Shown here piece by piece: positions 16,018 to 23,596 of a stretch of DNA of 64,000 nt. The translations under genes and the position numbers were made by a program. Location: positions 44,948 to 108,947 of the forward strand of contig NZ_JAUNTN010000013.1 of assembly GCF_030538695.1 (NCBI RefSeq), written 5' to 3'. The notes under the pieces were generated by a model. The model did no database searches and was not told the DNA's origin. It saw only the letters and a list, made by a program, of their open reading frames with translations. The first letter of the stretch is position 1; each line of letters opens with the position of its first letter. The DNA is from Paracoccus sp. (in: a-proteobacteria). Its GTDB lineage: Bacteria > Pseudomonadota > Alphaproteobacteria > Rhodobacterales > Rhodobacteraceae.

Positions 16018-17345
16018 GCCAGCCCCCCAAGCGCCGCCAGCGCGGCGCGGGTTTCGGCCAGTGTGCTACGGTCATCGGTGGACTGCCGCAGGAACGCCTC
16101 GGTTGCGGGACGGCTGGCGATGGCGGCATCGGCCAGCGCATCCGCGCCGGGCTGATATTCCCCGACTTGCAGCAGGATGGAAATGTCTTCCAGCTTGGCC
16201 AGCCGGGCCAGAACCGTCTGGCTGGCGGCGATCTGTTCGCGCGGGGCAACCGCCGACATGACCCGGCTTTTCGAGCGCAGCACATCAATCGCCGGGTAAT
16301 GCCCGGCAGCAGCCAGATCACGCGACAGGATGATATGGCCATCGAGCAGGCTGCGCATTTCATCGGCCACCGGGTCGGCTGCATCGTCGTCGCCTTCGAC
16401 CAGAACGGTATAGATGGCGGTGACGGCCCCTTCGCGGGTGCGGCCCGGACGTTCGACCAGCCGGGGAAGCTGCGCAAAGACCGAGGGCGGAAAGCCGCGC
16501 CGCACCGGCGGTTCCCCTGCGGAAAGGCCGATTTCACGCAAAGCGCGGGCGACGCGGGTGGCGCTGTCGATCAGCAGCAGAACCCGCATCCCCTGCGCCC
16601 GAAATGCCTCGGCGGCGGCGGTGGCGGTCAGGGCCGCGCGCAACCGTTCGGTGGCGGGCCGGTCCGAGGTTGCCACCACAACCGCAGCCCGGTAACGGCC
16701 TTCGGGGCCAAGGTCGCGTTCCAGAAACTCGGCCACCTCGCGGCCACGCTCGCCAATCAGGCCAAGCACAATGGCGTCGGCCTCGGCCCCGCGGATGATC
16801 TGTGACAGCAACGTTGATTTGCCGACCCCCGCAGCGCCGAAAATACCGATGCGCTGACCTTGCCCCATGGTCAGCATCCCGTCGATGGCCCGTAAGCCGG
16901 TGACGAAAGGCGCGTCGATCACCGGGCGATCCAGCGGCGCGGGCGGGTCGGCCTGCAAAGGCGTGTCGCGGGCAATCGGGGCGCCGCCGTCCAGCGGGTT
17001 GCCAAAGGCGTCGATCACCCGCCCCAGCAGGGCCATGCCTGACGGGCCGCGCGGCTCGGCCCCGGTCGGGATCACCTCGGTCCGGCCCGACAGGCCGCGC
17101 ATGTCCCCCGCCGGGGCCAGAATCGCCTGTTCGCCATCGAAACCGATGATCTCGGCACTCATTTCAACGCGGCTGACGGGATCACGCAGCAGACATTCCT
17201 CACCGATGCGGCCATCGGCCAGATGAGCATGAATGACGCAGCCGGAAATCCGCGTGACCCGCCCGCGCAGCTCGACCGCTGCAACCCGGCTGGCGCGGGC
17301 GCGCAGGCTGGCGGCAAGGCTGTCATCCGGCAACGCGGGCATCAT
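16014..17345 (-). CDS. sctN: T3SS ATPase SctN
   Basis: This 443-residue F1-like ATPase has a Walker A motif GAAGVGKST near residue 170, the GERGREVAEFLERDLG catalytic region, Walker B LLLIDSATRVARALREIGL near 250, and the C-terminal helical substrate-binding region. It forms the hexamer that unfolds substrates and strips chaperones at the base of the T3SS. SctN proteins are closely related to FliI, but the sct context on both sides settles the choice. The gene overlaps sctL upstream and sctO downstream by 4 bases each. Confidence 0.95.
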   Translation of the reverse strand: MMPALPDDSLAASLRARASRVAAVELRGRVTRISGCVIHAHLADGRIGEECLLRDPVSRVEMSAEIIGFDGEQAILAPAGDMRGLSGRTEVIPTGAEPRGPSGMALLGRVIDAFGNPLDGGAPIARDTPLQADPPAPLDRPVIDAPFVTGLRAIDGMLTMGQGQRIGIFGAAGVGKSTLLSQIIRGAEADAIVLGLIGERGREVAEFLERDLGPEGRYRAAVVVATSDRPATERLRAALTATAAAEAFRAQGMRVLLLIDSATRVARALREIGLSAGEPPVRRGFPPSVFAQLPRLVERPGRTREGAVTAIYTVLVEGDDDAADPVADEMRSLLDGHIILSRDLAAAGHYPAIDVLRSKSRVMSAVAPREQIAASQTVLARLAKLEDISILLQVGEYQPGADALADAAIASRPATEAFLRQSTDDRSTLAETRAALAALGGLA

Positions 17346-17944
17346 TCGTCCCCTTTCGGATTACCGGCAGGTGCGGTGGGCAGCGGTTCCCACGCGCGCA
17401 GAGCCTGATCGGTCAGCGCCGCCAGACCAATTTCAGCACTGCCGTGATCGCTGGTCAGCACCGCGCGACCGGGTTCCAGCGCCGGGTCGCGGTGCAGCCC
17501 AATGATTTCCGGTCCATCTCCGTCCAGATCATTCACCGCGCGTTCCACCGCCATCACGCTGTCGGGCGCGGCAAAGATGCGCCCGCGCCGGTGGTCGCGC
17601 ATCTGTCGCAGGGCCGTCAACGCGGCGCGATAGGCGGCTTCATGCGGTTCGACCTCGCCAATGATCCGGCGCACGGTCATGGCGACCAGCCGGGCGAGTT
17701 CAGGCTCCAGCGCGGTCAGGCGACGCTGCGCGGCGGCCTCGGCCTCGGCCAGAACGCGGGCGGCGGTGCGGGCCGATTCACGGAAGGCGCGGTTGCGGGC
17801 CTCGGACAGCACGTCGCGTTCCAGCTTTTCCACCTGTTCGCGGCTGGCAAGCCGGTGCTGTTCGGCATCATGCAAGATCGAATCGGCCTGTCGCAGACGG
17901 CCAACCTCGTCACGACGCAGGATGCGGGGGCTGCGGTCGGTCAT
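17342..17944 (-). CDS. sctL: T3SS ATPase regulator SctL
   Basis: This 200-residue protein starts at ATG 17944; the longer frame upstream is an sctK shadow. The long N-terminal helix (residues about 20-90, Arg/Glu/Ala-rich) and C-terminal domain (VRRIIGEVEP, then AVNDLDGDGPEIIGLHRD and AVLTSDHGSAEIGL) follow the SctL/FliH pattern, including the closing segment that binds SctN. It links the ATPase to the SctQ pods. The start overlaps the sctK stop by 4 bases, and the stop overlaps the sctN start. Confidence 0.85.
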   Translation of the reverse strand: MTDRSPRILRRDEVGRLRQADSILHDAEQHRLASREQVEKLERDVLSEARNRAFRESARTAARVLAEAEAAAQRRLTALEPELARLVAMTVRRIIGEVEPHEAAYRAALTALRQMRDHRRGRIFAAPDSVMAVERAVNDLDGDGPEIIGLHRDPALEPGRAVLTSDHGSAEIGLAALTDQALRAWEPLPTAPAGNPKGDE

Positions 17945-18600
17945 GGTTTGCCCCTTTGTCCAAAGGCGTCCATTGCCGCATCCAGCGCCGCCTGCGGGCG
18001 GTCTGCGCTGGCGTGCCGTGGCTGCGTCAGCGGCAGAACCTGCGGCTTGCGGCGGCGCAAGAGCGGCTGACGGCGGCGTGCCGGGGGCTGTGGCTGTGGC
18101 TGAGCAGGTGCATCCAGAACGGGCGTATCCGTAAGCGGGACGCTGGCGCCGAACTCTTGCGCCAGCGGGGCGGGCAAGGCACCAAGCCATGCCGCCCTGA
18201 TCTGCGATTGTGCCAGTTCCAGCCGCTCAGGCAGAGGCTCGCCCGCAGGTGGTGCGGACAGATGCCGATGGTGGAGTGCAAAGCGGCGGGCCTGATCGCT
18301 GACCAGCCCGGCTTGGGCTGCCCGCGATTCGGGGGTGATGGCCTGTGCCAGATCATGCCCGACCAGCGCCGCGGCAGCCGCTTCCAGAACCTCGCCTGCT
18401 TGCTGCGGCGGCAACAGCAGCAAGACCAGAGCCGGGGCCTGCATGTCGAGGTCATCCGGCAGAAGCGGCAGACCATGTGCCAAACGCCCGGCGACCCGCC
18501 CCAGGGGCGCCACTCCCGCCAGCCGTTGCGCACCGCGTCGGTTGTTCAGCGCCACTCGGTCGCGCGCGACCTGCACCAGATCGGCACCGGGGCGGCTCAT
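17941..18600 (-). CDS. sctK: T3SS sorting-platform adaptor SctK
   Basis: This 219-residue soluble protein has an N-terminal and central helical region (LALLLLPPQ-like segment, AALVGHDLAQAITPESRAAQAGLVSDQARRFALHH) and a basic, Pro/Gln-rich C-terminal tail (PQPQPPARRRQPLLRRRKPQ). Sequence is weakly conserved in SctK, so the call leans on position between sctJ and sctL, where rhizobia carry nolU, and on size. SctK bridges SctD to the SctQ pods. It is coupled to both neighbours by ATGA overlaps. Confidence 0.7.
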   Translation of the reverse strand: MSRPGADLVQVARDRVALNNRRGAQRLAGVAPLGRVAGRLAHGLPLLPDDLDMQAPALVLLLLPPQQAGEVLEAAAAALVGHDLAQAITPESRAAQAGLVSDQARRFALHHRHLSAPPAGEPLPERLELAQSQIRAAWLGALPAPLAQEFGASVPLTDTPVLDAPAQPQPQPPARRRQPLLRRRKPQVLPLTQPRHASADRPQAALDAAMDAFGQRGKP

Positions 18601-19388
18601 GGCTGACCCTCGCCCGGACTGTCAAAGCCTGTATCACGACGCTGCGCCAACCGCGCCCGAAGCATCGGCCAGCCCGCCAGCCCAAATCCCGCCAGTGCCA
18701 GCGCCGCCAACCCGCCAAACATTGCCCATAACCGGCTGGCGCTGGCCGGATGAACCCAGACGCCAAGCACTTCGCTCAGTGCCGGAGCGTTGCTTTGCGT
18801 GGGGGCGGTTTCGGTCGCGGGAACCATCACCACGGTGATATTGTCGTAAAGCAGCCCTTCGATCGAATTTGCGACCAGCAGCTTGATCTGCGCGCTGTAG
18901 TTTTCCACATCGGACCCGGCCGCATAGCGCACGAAAACCGAGGCTGACGAAGGTTTCACATCCCGCCCCAGCATATCCGATTGCGGCAGCACGACATGGA
19001 TGCGGGCCGACAGCACCCCGTCGATCTCGGCAATCGTGCGGGATAACTCCTGGCTGAGCGCATAGATCAGCCGGGCGCGTTCCTCGGTTGGCGAGCTGAC
19101 CAGACCTTCCTTTTTGAACACATCGCCCATGCTGGCATATTGCCGGGCGGGCAGGCCGCGCGCATTCAGGACCGCCATTGCATCGGCAAAGCGGGCCTCA
19201 TCCACGCTGACGCTGATGCTGTTGGCGCTGCCGCTTTTCGAGGCCGGGATGCCCGCGCCAATCAGCGCGGCGACCATCTCGTTTGCCTCATGTTCGGTCA
19301 GGCCCGTGTAAAGATTGGCTTTGCAGGCGGTAAGGGCAAGGGTCAGGCAAAGCATGGCCGCAAGGCGGCGGGTATGGGTCAGGGTCAT
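18597..19388 (-). CDS. sctJ: T3SS inner-ring lipoprotein SctJ
   Basis: This 263-residue protein has a lipoprotein signal (LTAC, Cys22) followed by the two ring-building domains of the YscJ/FliF family (LYTGLTEHEANEMVAALIGAGIPA, then FKKEGLVSSPTEERARLIYALSQELSRTIAEIDGVLSARIHVVLP). A C-terminal membrane helix lies at about 220-243. It forms the inner-membrane ring with SctD. It follows sctI after 67 bases and is coupled to sctK. Length is normal. Confidence 0.95.
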   Translation of the reverse strand: MTLTHTRRLAAMLCLTLALTACKANLYTGLTEHEANEMVAALIGAGIPASKSGSANSISVSVDEARFADAMAVLNARGLPARQYASMGDVFKKEGLVSSPTEERARLIYALSQELSRTIAEIDGVLSARIHVVLPQSDMLGRDVKPSSASVFVRYAAGSDVENYSAQIKLLVANSIEGLLYDNITVVMVPATETAPTQSNAPALSEVLGVWVHPASASRLWAMFGGLAALALAGFGLAGWPMLRARLAQRRDTGFDSPGEGQP

Positions 19389-19455
19389 ATTGGAAATCCA
19401 AACCCGGCAGGTCGCGGGCTGGCTGTCCTCGGTGGTGCATCGCGGCCCGACGGCC

Positions 19456-19791
19456 TTATGCGCCCTTCAGAAAGCTGTTGAGATTGTTGCCAAGCGTCTG
19501 AGAAATCGACGTTGCCATCGAAAACTGCATGATCTGGTGCTGGACCTGCAAGGCGGTGTGATAGCTGTCTTGCAGCGCCCGCACCTGCTGGGCCATGTCC
19601 GTCGCGGGGCCTGCACCGGCGGGGGGCGCGACCTGCGTCTGAATGGTTTGGGCGCTGGCGGCGAAATCCATATGCATCTTGCCGAGACCCTTCAGCGCGT
19701 GTTGCGCCAGATCGCTCAGCATTGGCTGTTCCGTGCCGCTTTGCAGGGCCGGGGCCGCCGCATTTCCCATTGCCGTGACCGAAGTTACCAT
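19456..19791 (-). CDS. sctI: T3SS inner rod protein SctI
   Basis: This 111-residue protein uses ATG 19791, which has AAGGA 7-8 bases upstream; a longer frame lacks a site. The C-terminal helix ending QHQIMQFSMATSISQTLGNNLNSFLKGA has the SctI/YscI pattern (amphipathic, ending near a Leu-rich tail), and ALQDSYHTALQVQHQIM is typical of inner rod proteins. It sits directly before sctJ, where rhizobia have nolB. SctI connects the export gate to the needle and is an early substrate. Its start overlaps the upstream 115-residue gene by 7 bases. Confidence 0.8.
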   Translation of the reverse strand: MVTSVTAMGNAAAPALQSGTEQPMLSDLAQHALKGLGKMHMDFAASAQTIQTQVAPPAGAGPATDMAQQVRALQDSYHTALQVQHQIMQFSMATSISQTLGNNLNSFLKGA

Positions 19792-20132
19792 ATCGCGTTC
19801 CTTTGTGCCGCTGTGCTGCTTGTCGTGACCATCGCCTGCCATCCGGGGCTGCCACCGCCGCCGCCCGCAAGGCCAAGGCCAAGCGCCGACAGGCTGAAGG
19901 GTCCGAATGGCATGTCGATAGTCAGGGAGAGCCGCCCCGGCTGGTCAGGCCGGGACCGTTTCACGCGCGGTCCGCGTGCGACCGCCGCTGCAAGGCGGCG
20001 GAAGGGGTTGGCCCGCAACCGCGCCCCGGCCGCCGTGCGCGCCATCCGGCGGCGCAGGATCGCACGCAGCGCCGCCGCGATGTCCTTCGCGGGGCCGGTG
20101 GTCCTTTCGGCGGTTTCAGTTTGGGCGCTCAT
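19785..20132 (-). CDS. 115-residue basic protein in the T3SS operon, unrecognised
   Basis: It starts at ATG 20132 with AAGGA about 10 bases upstream. The N-terminal 35 residues are polar. Residues about 25-70 are strongly basic (ILRRRMARTAAGARLRANPFRRL, GPRVKRSRP). The next part is hydrophobic and Gly-rich (GPFSLSALGLGLAGGGGGSPGW), then Ser/Thr/Ala. No signal peptide and no family recognised. It is coupled to sctI by overlap, so it is probably translated with the needle/rod genes. It could be a secreted substrate, a diverged needle component or a small regulator. Confidence 0.55.
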   Translation of the reverse strand: MSAQTETAERTTGPAKDIAAALRAILRRRMARTAAGARLRANPFRRLAAAVARGPRVKRSRPDQPGRLSLTIDMPFGPFSLSALGLGLAGGGGGSPGWQAMVTTSSTAAQRNAIW

Positions 20133-20234
20133 GGGCCGGAAATCCTTGTGCTTTCTGTTCGTCTGTCGGGTGGGGTGCGGGGGAAGGCGGTCGGCGTTGC
20201 TGGCGACCGGAAAGCCGCCTTCCGCCCGCAAGGA

Positions 20235-20456
20235 TCAGTAGTTCTTGCCTCCGCCGATCCCGCCGGCCAGGCTGCCCATCATGCCGGCAAAGTTCAGTAC
20301 GCCCGAGGCCATGCCAAGCGGCGGGAACACCATCTTCAGAAGCCCGCCCAGCGGCGAGTTCAGGATGCCGCCAAGCGCCTTGGCTATCTTGCCGATGCCG
20401 CCAAGCGCCTTACCGATGCCCCCAAGGGCTTTACCAATTCCACTAAACAGTCCCAT
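20235..20456 (-). CDS. 73-residue Gly/Lys amphipathic protein in the T3SS operon
   Basis: ATG 20456 has GGAG 8 bases upstream (an ATG two codons earlier is too close to the site). The N-terminal third repeats a heptad-like unit, GIGKALG twice followed by GIGKIAKALGG, giving a cationic amphipathic helix. The middle is hydrophobic (LLKMVFPPLGMASGVLNFAGMMGSLAGGIGGG). There is no classical signal peptide. Such composition is found in membrane-active peptides and in hydrophobic translocator-like proteins. It lies between a TPR-like gene and the 115-residue gene. Function unknown; a membrane-inserting T3SS substrate is a reasonable guess. Confidence 0.6.
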   Translation of the reverse strand: MGLFSGIGKALGGIGKALGGIGKIAKALGGILNSPLGGLLKMVFPPLGMASGVLNFAGMMGSLAGGIGGGKNY

Positions 20457-20488
20457 CTTCATATCTCCATGCCAGTGAAAATGCCCGC

Positions 20489-20938
20489 TTAACCATGATC
20501 GCCGTGACGCACGGGCGTCGTCTCGGCCTCCAGCGCAAGCCCCTGATAGCCTTGCGTGGTTTCTGGCCCGCCATTGACCAGCGCATCGGTAAAGCCCTCG
20601 GCATAGCCGCCGGTGCCTTCCAGTTCCTGCGCGATCTCGCGGGCATCCTGATGTTGGTTCTGCAACGCCTTGCACATGGCCAGAATGGCCTGTGCTTCGG
20701 TCCGGCCTTCCATATCCGAGGCGACAATCGCCGTCAGCATCTGGTCAGCCCCGGCGAAATCGCCGCGGACCATGGTTTGCATCGCCAGACCGATCCGGCC
20801 CGCCGCATATTGCGGCATCCAGTCGGCAATCGCTTGGAAAATCGGGGTCAGATCGGTGTCAATGCCGCGCATGACACCGGAATAACCGGCCTCGATCAGC
20901 AGTTTCATATCGGCGCGATCCAGTTCCATAACCTGCAC
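20489..20938 (-). CDS. TPR-like T3SS protein (HrpB1/HrpK- or SctG-like)
   Basis: This 149-residue protein consists of helical repeats (MKLLIEAGYSGVMRGI, AAGRIGLAMQTMVRGDFAGADQML, AQAILAMCKALQNQHQDAREIAQEL), a pattern shared by HrpB1/HrpK and YscG-type T3SS proteins. No signal peptide. It is the third gene of the right operon, 10 bases after another small TPR-like gene. Proteins of this class bind needle or other early subunits in the cytoplasm. The partner here could be one of the small proteins encoded next (73 or 115 residues). Exact family is uncertain. Confidence 0.6.
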   Translation of the reverse strand: MQVMELDRADMKLLIEAGYSGVMRGIDTDLTPIFQAIADWMPQYAAGRIGLAMQTMVRGDFAGADQMLTAIVASDMEGRTEAQAILAMCKALQNQHQDAREIAQELEGTGGYAEGFTDALVNGGPETTQGYQGLALEAETTPVRHGDHG

Positions 20939-20947
20939 CCCCCCGCC

Positions 20948-21253
20948 TTAACCCGCCAGTTCCGGCATATCGGCCCGCAGCGAGGTCAGCACCTCACGCG
21001 CCTGTTCAGCGCGGGTGGTGGCGCGGTTGGCCGCATCCGAGATAATCTCGACCCCGGCTTCGGGATTGCCGTGACCGATCATGAACAGGCCGCGCCCGAT
21101 ATTGGCCAGCGCATCATCGGGATATTGGTCCGCCCATGCGTCGAAAATCGGCATCAAAGGCGCATCCGTCCCCCGCTGGCCGCAGAGAATGGCCGCAGCC
21201 ATCATCAGATGCAGGTCGTCGATCTGGTCGGCGCTGGCGGGTTGGCGGGTCAT
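20948..21253 (-). CDS. Small TPR-like T3SS protein (SctG-like)
   Basis: This 101-residue protein has its ATG at 21253, overlapping the stop of the NolW-like gene (ATGA), with AGGACC upstream. The pattern LHLMMAAAILCGQRG...IFDAWADQYPDDALANIGRGLFMIGHGNPEAGVEII fits two or three TPR-like helical pairs and resembles the next gene, so the pair may be an old duplication. A role as chaperone for early T3SS substrates is inferred. The proteins share repeat character rather than close sequence identity. Confidence 0.55.
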   Translation of the reverse strand: MTRQPASADQIDDLHLMMAAAILCGQRGTDAPLMPIFDAWADQYPDDALANIGRGLFMIGHGNPEAGVEIISDAANRATTRAEQAREVLTSLRADMPELAG

Positions 21254-21948
21254 GGGCGGTCCTTTCGTGCTTGGTCTGTCATGCCGCCGGGGACTGGTGC
21301 GGAAAGCACGGCCGGAGGCGGGGTGATCCGGTCGCGCAACCGACCGGGACCACGGATAATCAGCGGCAGGCCGGATTGGCCGCGGGCCTGCTGGCGGGCG
21401 GCCATGGCCGAAATGACGGCCTCGACGGCCTGCACATAACCTTGCGGCGCGACCAGCCGGGCGATGCCTGCATCTGGCGCGCCGAGCAGCGGCCACTCCG
21501 GGCTGTCCAGCCCGACGGCCCGCAACTCCCGGCGCAGATCGGCCATCGGTACGTTTTGCAGCGGCAACAGCTTGCTGGTCATGGCTTCGGGCGGCTCGAC
21601 ATGGATGGCGGCGCCGTCGAACCACCAGAGTGCCAGCCCGCGCCCGGACAGATCCTCGAGTGCGTCGCGCAGGCTGCCGGTGCTGTTCTCAAGATCGGCA
21701 CGCCCGGACAGCCCCGCAGCGGGGATGATCGGAACCGTGGTTTTATGTGCCATCTCAAGCAGCATGGTCTGTATCGTCACATCCTTGGCCGTATAGGGAA
21801 ACGGCTGTTCAAGTATCAGGCGCCCGGCGTCCTGCGCCCGCAACGGGGGCACGGCCAGCCCCGAGATCAGCCCAAGAGCCGCAAGGCCGGGCAGCCACCG
21901 CATATTGCGCAAAAGGGCAGCGCCAGCGGCGCGGTTCAGGTCAGTCAT
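21250..21948 (-). CDS. Secretin N-terminal domain protein, NolW/RhcC1-like
   Basis: This 232-residue protein has a signal sequence (LPGLAALGLISGLAVPPLRAQ). Residues about 45-115 form the N0 domain seen in T3SS secretins (VTIQTMLLEMAHKTTVP...GRADLENSTGSLRDALEDLSGRGLALWWFDG). Residues about 120-185 form the N1 domain (SKLLPLQNVPMADLRRELRAVG...GYVQAVEAVI). The protein then ends without a secretin core. Rhizobia encode the same half as NolW (RhcC1), separate from RhcC2. It is the first gene of the right operon and presumably completes the periplasmic part of the channel with the 4456-5688 secretin. Confidence 0.8.
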   Translation of the reverse strand: MTDLNRAAGAALLRNMRWLPGLAALGLISGLAVPPLRAQDAGRLILEQPFPYTAKDVTIQTMLLEMAHKTTVPIIPAAGLSGRADLENSTGSLRDALEDLSGRGLALWWFDGAAIHVEPPEAMTSKLLPLQNVPMADLRRELRAVGLDSPEWPLLGAPDAGIARLVAPQGYVQAVEAVISAMAARQQARGQSGLPLIIRGPGRLRDRITPPPAVLSAPVPGGMTDQARKDRP

Positions 21949-22165
21949 GGTCGTTCACCTGCCCGTGAGTGAAGCCGAGATTTTTAACAGTTGTGCGACA
22001 GTCCGGCTTCAATTTGGTGAATCCTGTCGGTCGGCAGAAAAGCACCGATTGGGGGCCTTCGCCGGCGGATTTTCACCACGACCCGCAGGGCGTCATCTGA
22101 TTGTCACGCGACTGCCGCACCTTTGGGATCAGCGTTACCCTATCTTTATGCTGACGGAGTTTTGC
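21949..22165. promoter_or_regulatory. Divergent intergenic region upstream of the right T3SS operon
   Basis: These 217 bases lie between the NolW-like gene (minus) and an exported-protein gene (plus), so promoters for both probably lie here. No protein frame is supported, and I see no operator palindrome that I could name. Confidence 0.4.
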
Positions 22166-23113
22166 ATGACCGCTTTTCGCTCTTTGACTGCCGTGGCCCT
22201 GATCTTGCTGGCCCCCCCGGCGCTGGCTGACTCGACCAAGCGTGCGGCCAGCGTCGCGCAGGCATTGATTCCCGTCTATCAGCATATTGGCGCGGAATAT
22301 GATCCGGCGGCCGCCGAGATCGAACTGGCCCGGATGATCGACGCTTGGGCCGGTCAGCCAAAGGTTCAGCAGCGCCTGCCCGCCGCAATCGAGCAAAGCG
22401 CCCGGCTGATGATGGATGGCGCCTATGGGGCCACGCGCGGGATGAATTATGACCTGCTGCGTGATCTGATCTATACGCTGGCCGCCGAATCGGGGGCGGC
22501 TGAGACCTCGCGTCTTGTCACCGCATGGAATGAGGTTGATCCGTTCCATTATGTCCTGCAACCCGGCACCGGGCTGGCGGCCAGCGATCTGGAAGCCTAT
22601 TCCCGGCTGAAGGCGCGGGTGGGCAAGCCTTCCGATCCGCAGCAGCTTATCGCCTATTGGGATTCGCAGGAGGGGAACGATGTAAACCGCGTCCTGCCGA
22701 CCCGCATGGCAGCCTGGGTCGAGGGGGTCGAGGCGAATTGGGACCAGTTGAGCGAGGCCGAGCGTATCCGTGCCGCCGATCTGATCGAGATTGACGCGAT
22801 GCCGCCGAAATCCCTGGTGCGCAAGGTCACAGGCACCGACAGCATGGTGAAATGGATCGCTGCGGTTGACGTGAAACTGACCAAAAGCGAACAGCCCGCC
22901 AGCCCTGACCTGCGGCATTTCACCCGCAACGGTGCCTTTGCCGGGCCGATGTATAAGCCGCTGGCCGAGGTCATCGCCCTGTCGAACCAGCGCCGTGCCT
23001 CAGCCGGGGCAGGGGCGGCAGCCAATCAGTTGATGCGGCTGAACAACTGGTCTGCAATGACCGGCGAAATGCATAGTTGGGAAAGCTATCGCTATATGAC
23101 GCAGGGCTATTAA
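22166..23113 (+). CDS. Exported protein of unknown function
   Basis: This 315-residue protein starts at ATG 22166 with GGAG 7 bases upstream, in preference to ATG 22148. A clear Sec signal (FRSLTAVALILLAPPALADS) predicts a periplasmic or secreted protein. The mature part is helical (IELARMIDAWAGQPKVQQRLPAAIEQSARLMM, AASDLEAYSRLKARVGKPSDPQQLIAYW), with WNEVDPFHYVLQPG in the middle. I do not recognise a family. It has its own terminator and is divergent from the right T3SS operon. Its Sec signal argues against direct type III export. Confidence 0.65.
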   Translation: MTAFRSLTAVALILLAPPALADSTKRAASVAQALIPVYQHIGAEYDPAAAEIELARMIDAWAGQPKVQQRLPAAIEQSARLMMDGAYGATRGMNYDLLRDLIYTLAAESGAAETSRLVTAWNEVDPFHYVLQPGTGLAASDLEAYSRLKARVGKPSDPQQLIAYWDSQEGNDVNRVLPTRMAAWVEGVEANWDQLSEAERIRAADLIEIDAMPPKSLVRKVTGTDSMVKWIAAVDVKLTKSEQPASPDLRHFTRNGAFAGPMYKPLAEVIALSNQRRASAGAGAAANQLMRLNNWSAMTGEMHSWESYRYMTQGY

Positions 23114-23134
23114 GACCGCAGGTTTCAGGATGGT

Positions 23135-23170
23135 AAAAAGGCGCAGCTTGCGGGCTGCGCCTTTTCTTTT
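23135..23170 (+). terminator. Rho-independent terminator
   Basis: The arms AAAGGCGCAG and CTGCGCCTTT surround an 8-base loop and run into a T-rich tail, 20 bases after the exported-protein stop. The convergent gene ends at 23190, and the A-rich 5' flank may let the hairpin serve both strands. Confidence 0.8.
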
Positions 23171-23189
23171 CTGATAGGCTGCGGGCTGC

Positions 23190-23579
23190 TTAACCAGCCG
23201 GTTTCATCTGGTCGCGGCTTTGCGGTGGCACATAGGTTTCGCTGCGGCTGATCTGTTTCACATCGCTGACAGCATCGCCATCAAACGTCACCACCAGCAG
23301 GATATATTCGCCGCCAAACAGGGTGGTGCCAGCGTAATAGACCCATTCGCTGTCGTGATCGGCGTCTGCTTCGCCCAAGATCGCACGCACCTTTTTGCGG
23401 GGGGTGCCAGCCGGAATTGCGGCAATCGCATCGGCAATCATGTCATAGCGCGGGTCGCTGGCGTCGGCATCATGCGCGACCGAGGTCCAACGTGCAGTGT
23501 CAAAAGCCGTCTCGGCCAAGGCAGTTCCCGCAACAGAGGTCATGGCGATCAGCGCCCCCCATTTCAGAATGTTTTTCAT
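23190..23579 (-). CDS. Exported BamE/SmpA-OmlA-like protein
   Basis: This 129-residue protein has a Sec signal (LKWGALIAMTSVAGTALA). The pattern IPAGTPRKKVRAILGEAD followed by EWVYYAG and a beta segment (ILLVVTFDGDAVSDV) is that of the SmpA/OmlA fold (helix-helix-beta, K-G-T...V..LG..D...W.Y). There is no lipobox, so it is not the canonical BamE lipoprotein. It is encoded 17 bases after the stop of the large LysM protein, on the same strand, and could serve that protein's export or stability, though no direct sign of this is visible. Confidence 0.6.
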   Translation of the reverse strand: MKNILKWGALIAMTSVAGTALAETAFDTARWTSVAHDADASDPRYDMIADAIAAIPAGTPRKKVRAILGEADADHDSEWVYYAGTTLFGGEYILLVVTFDGDAVSDVKQISRSETYVPPQSRDQMKPAG

Positions 23580-23596
23580 TACGTCACCTTATCTGT

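Noticed and set aside
16014-17345. Flagellar FliI instead of SctN
   Set aside because: All neighbours are T3SS genes (secretin, SctK, SctO, SctI type) and no flagellin, hook or rod genes occur in the window.
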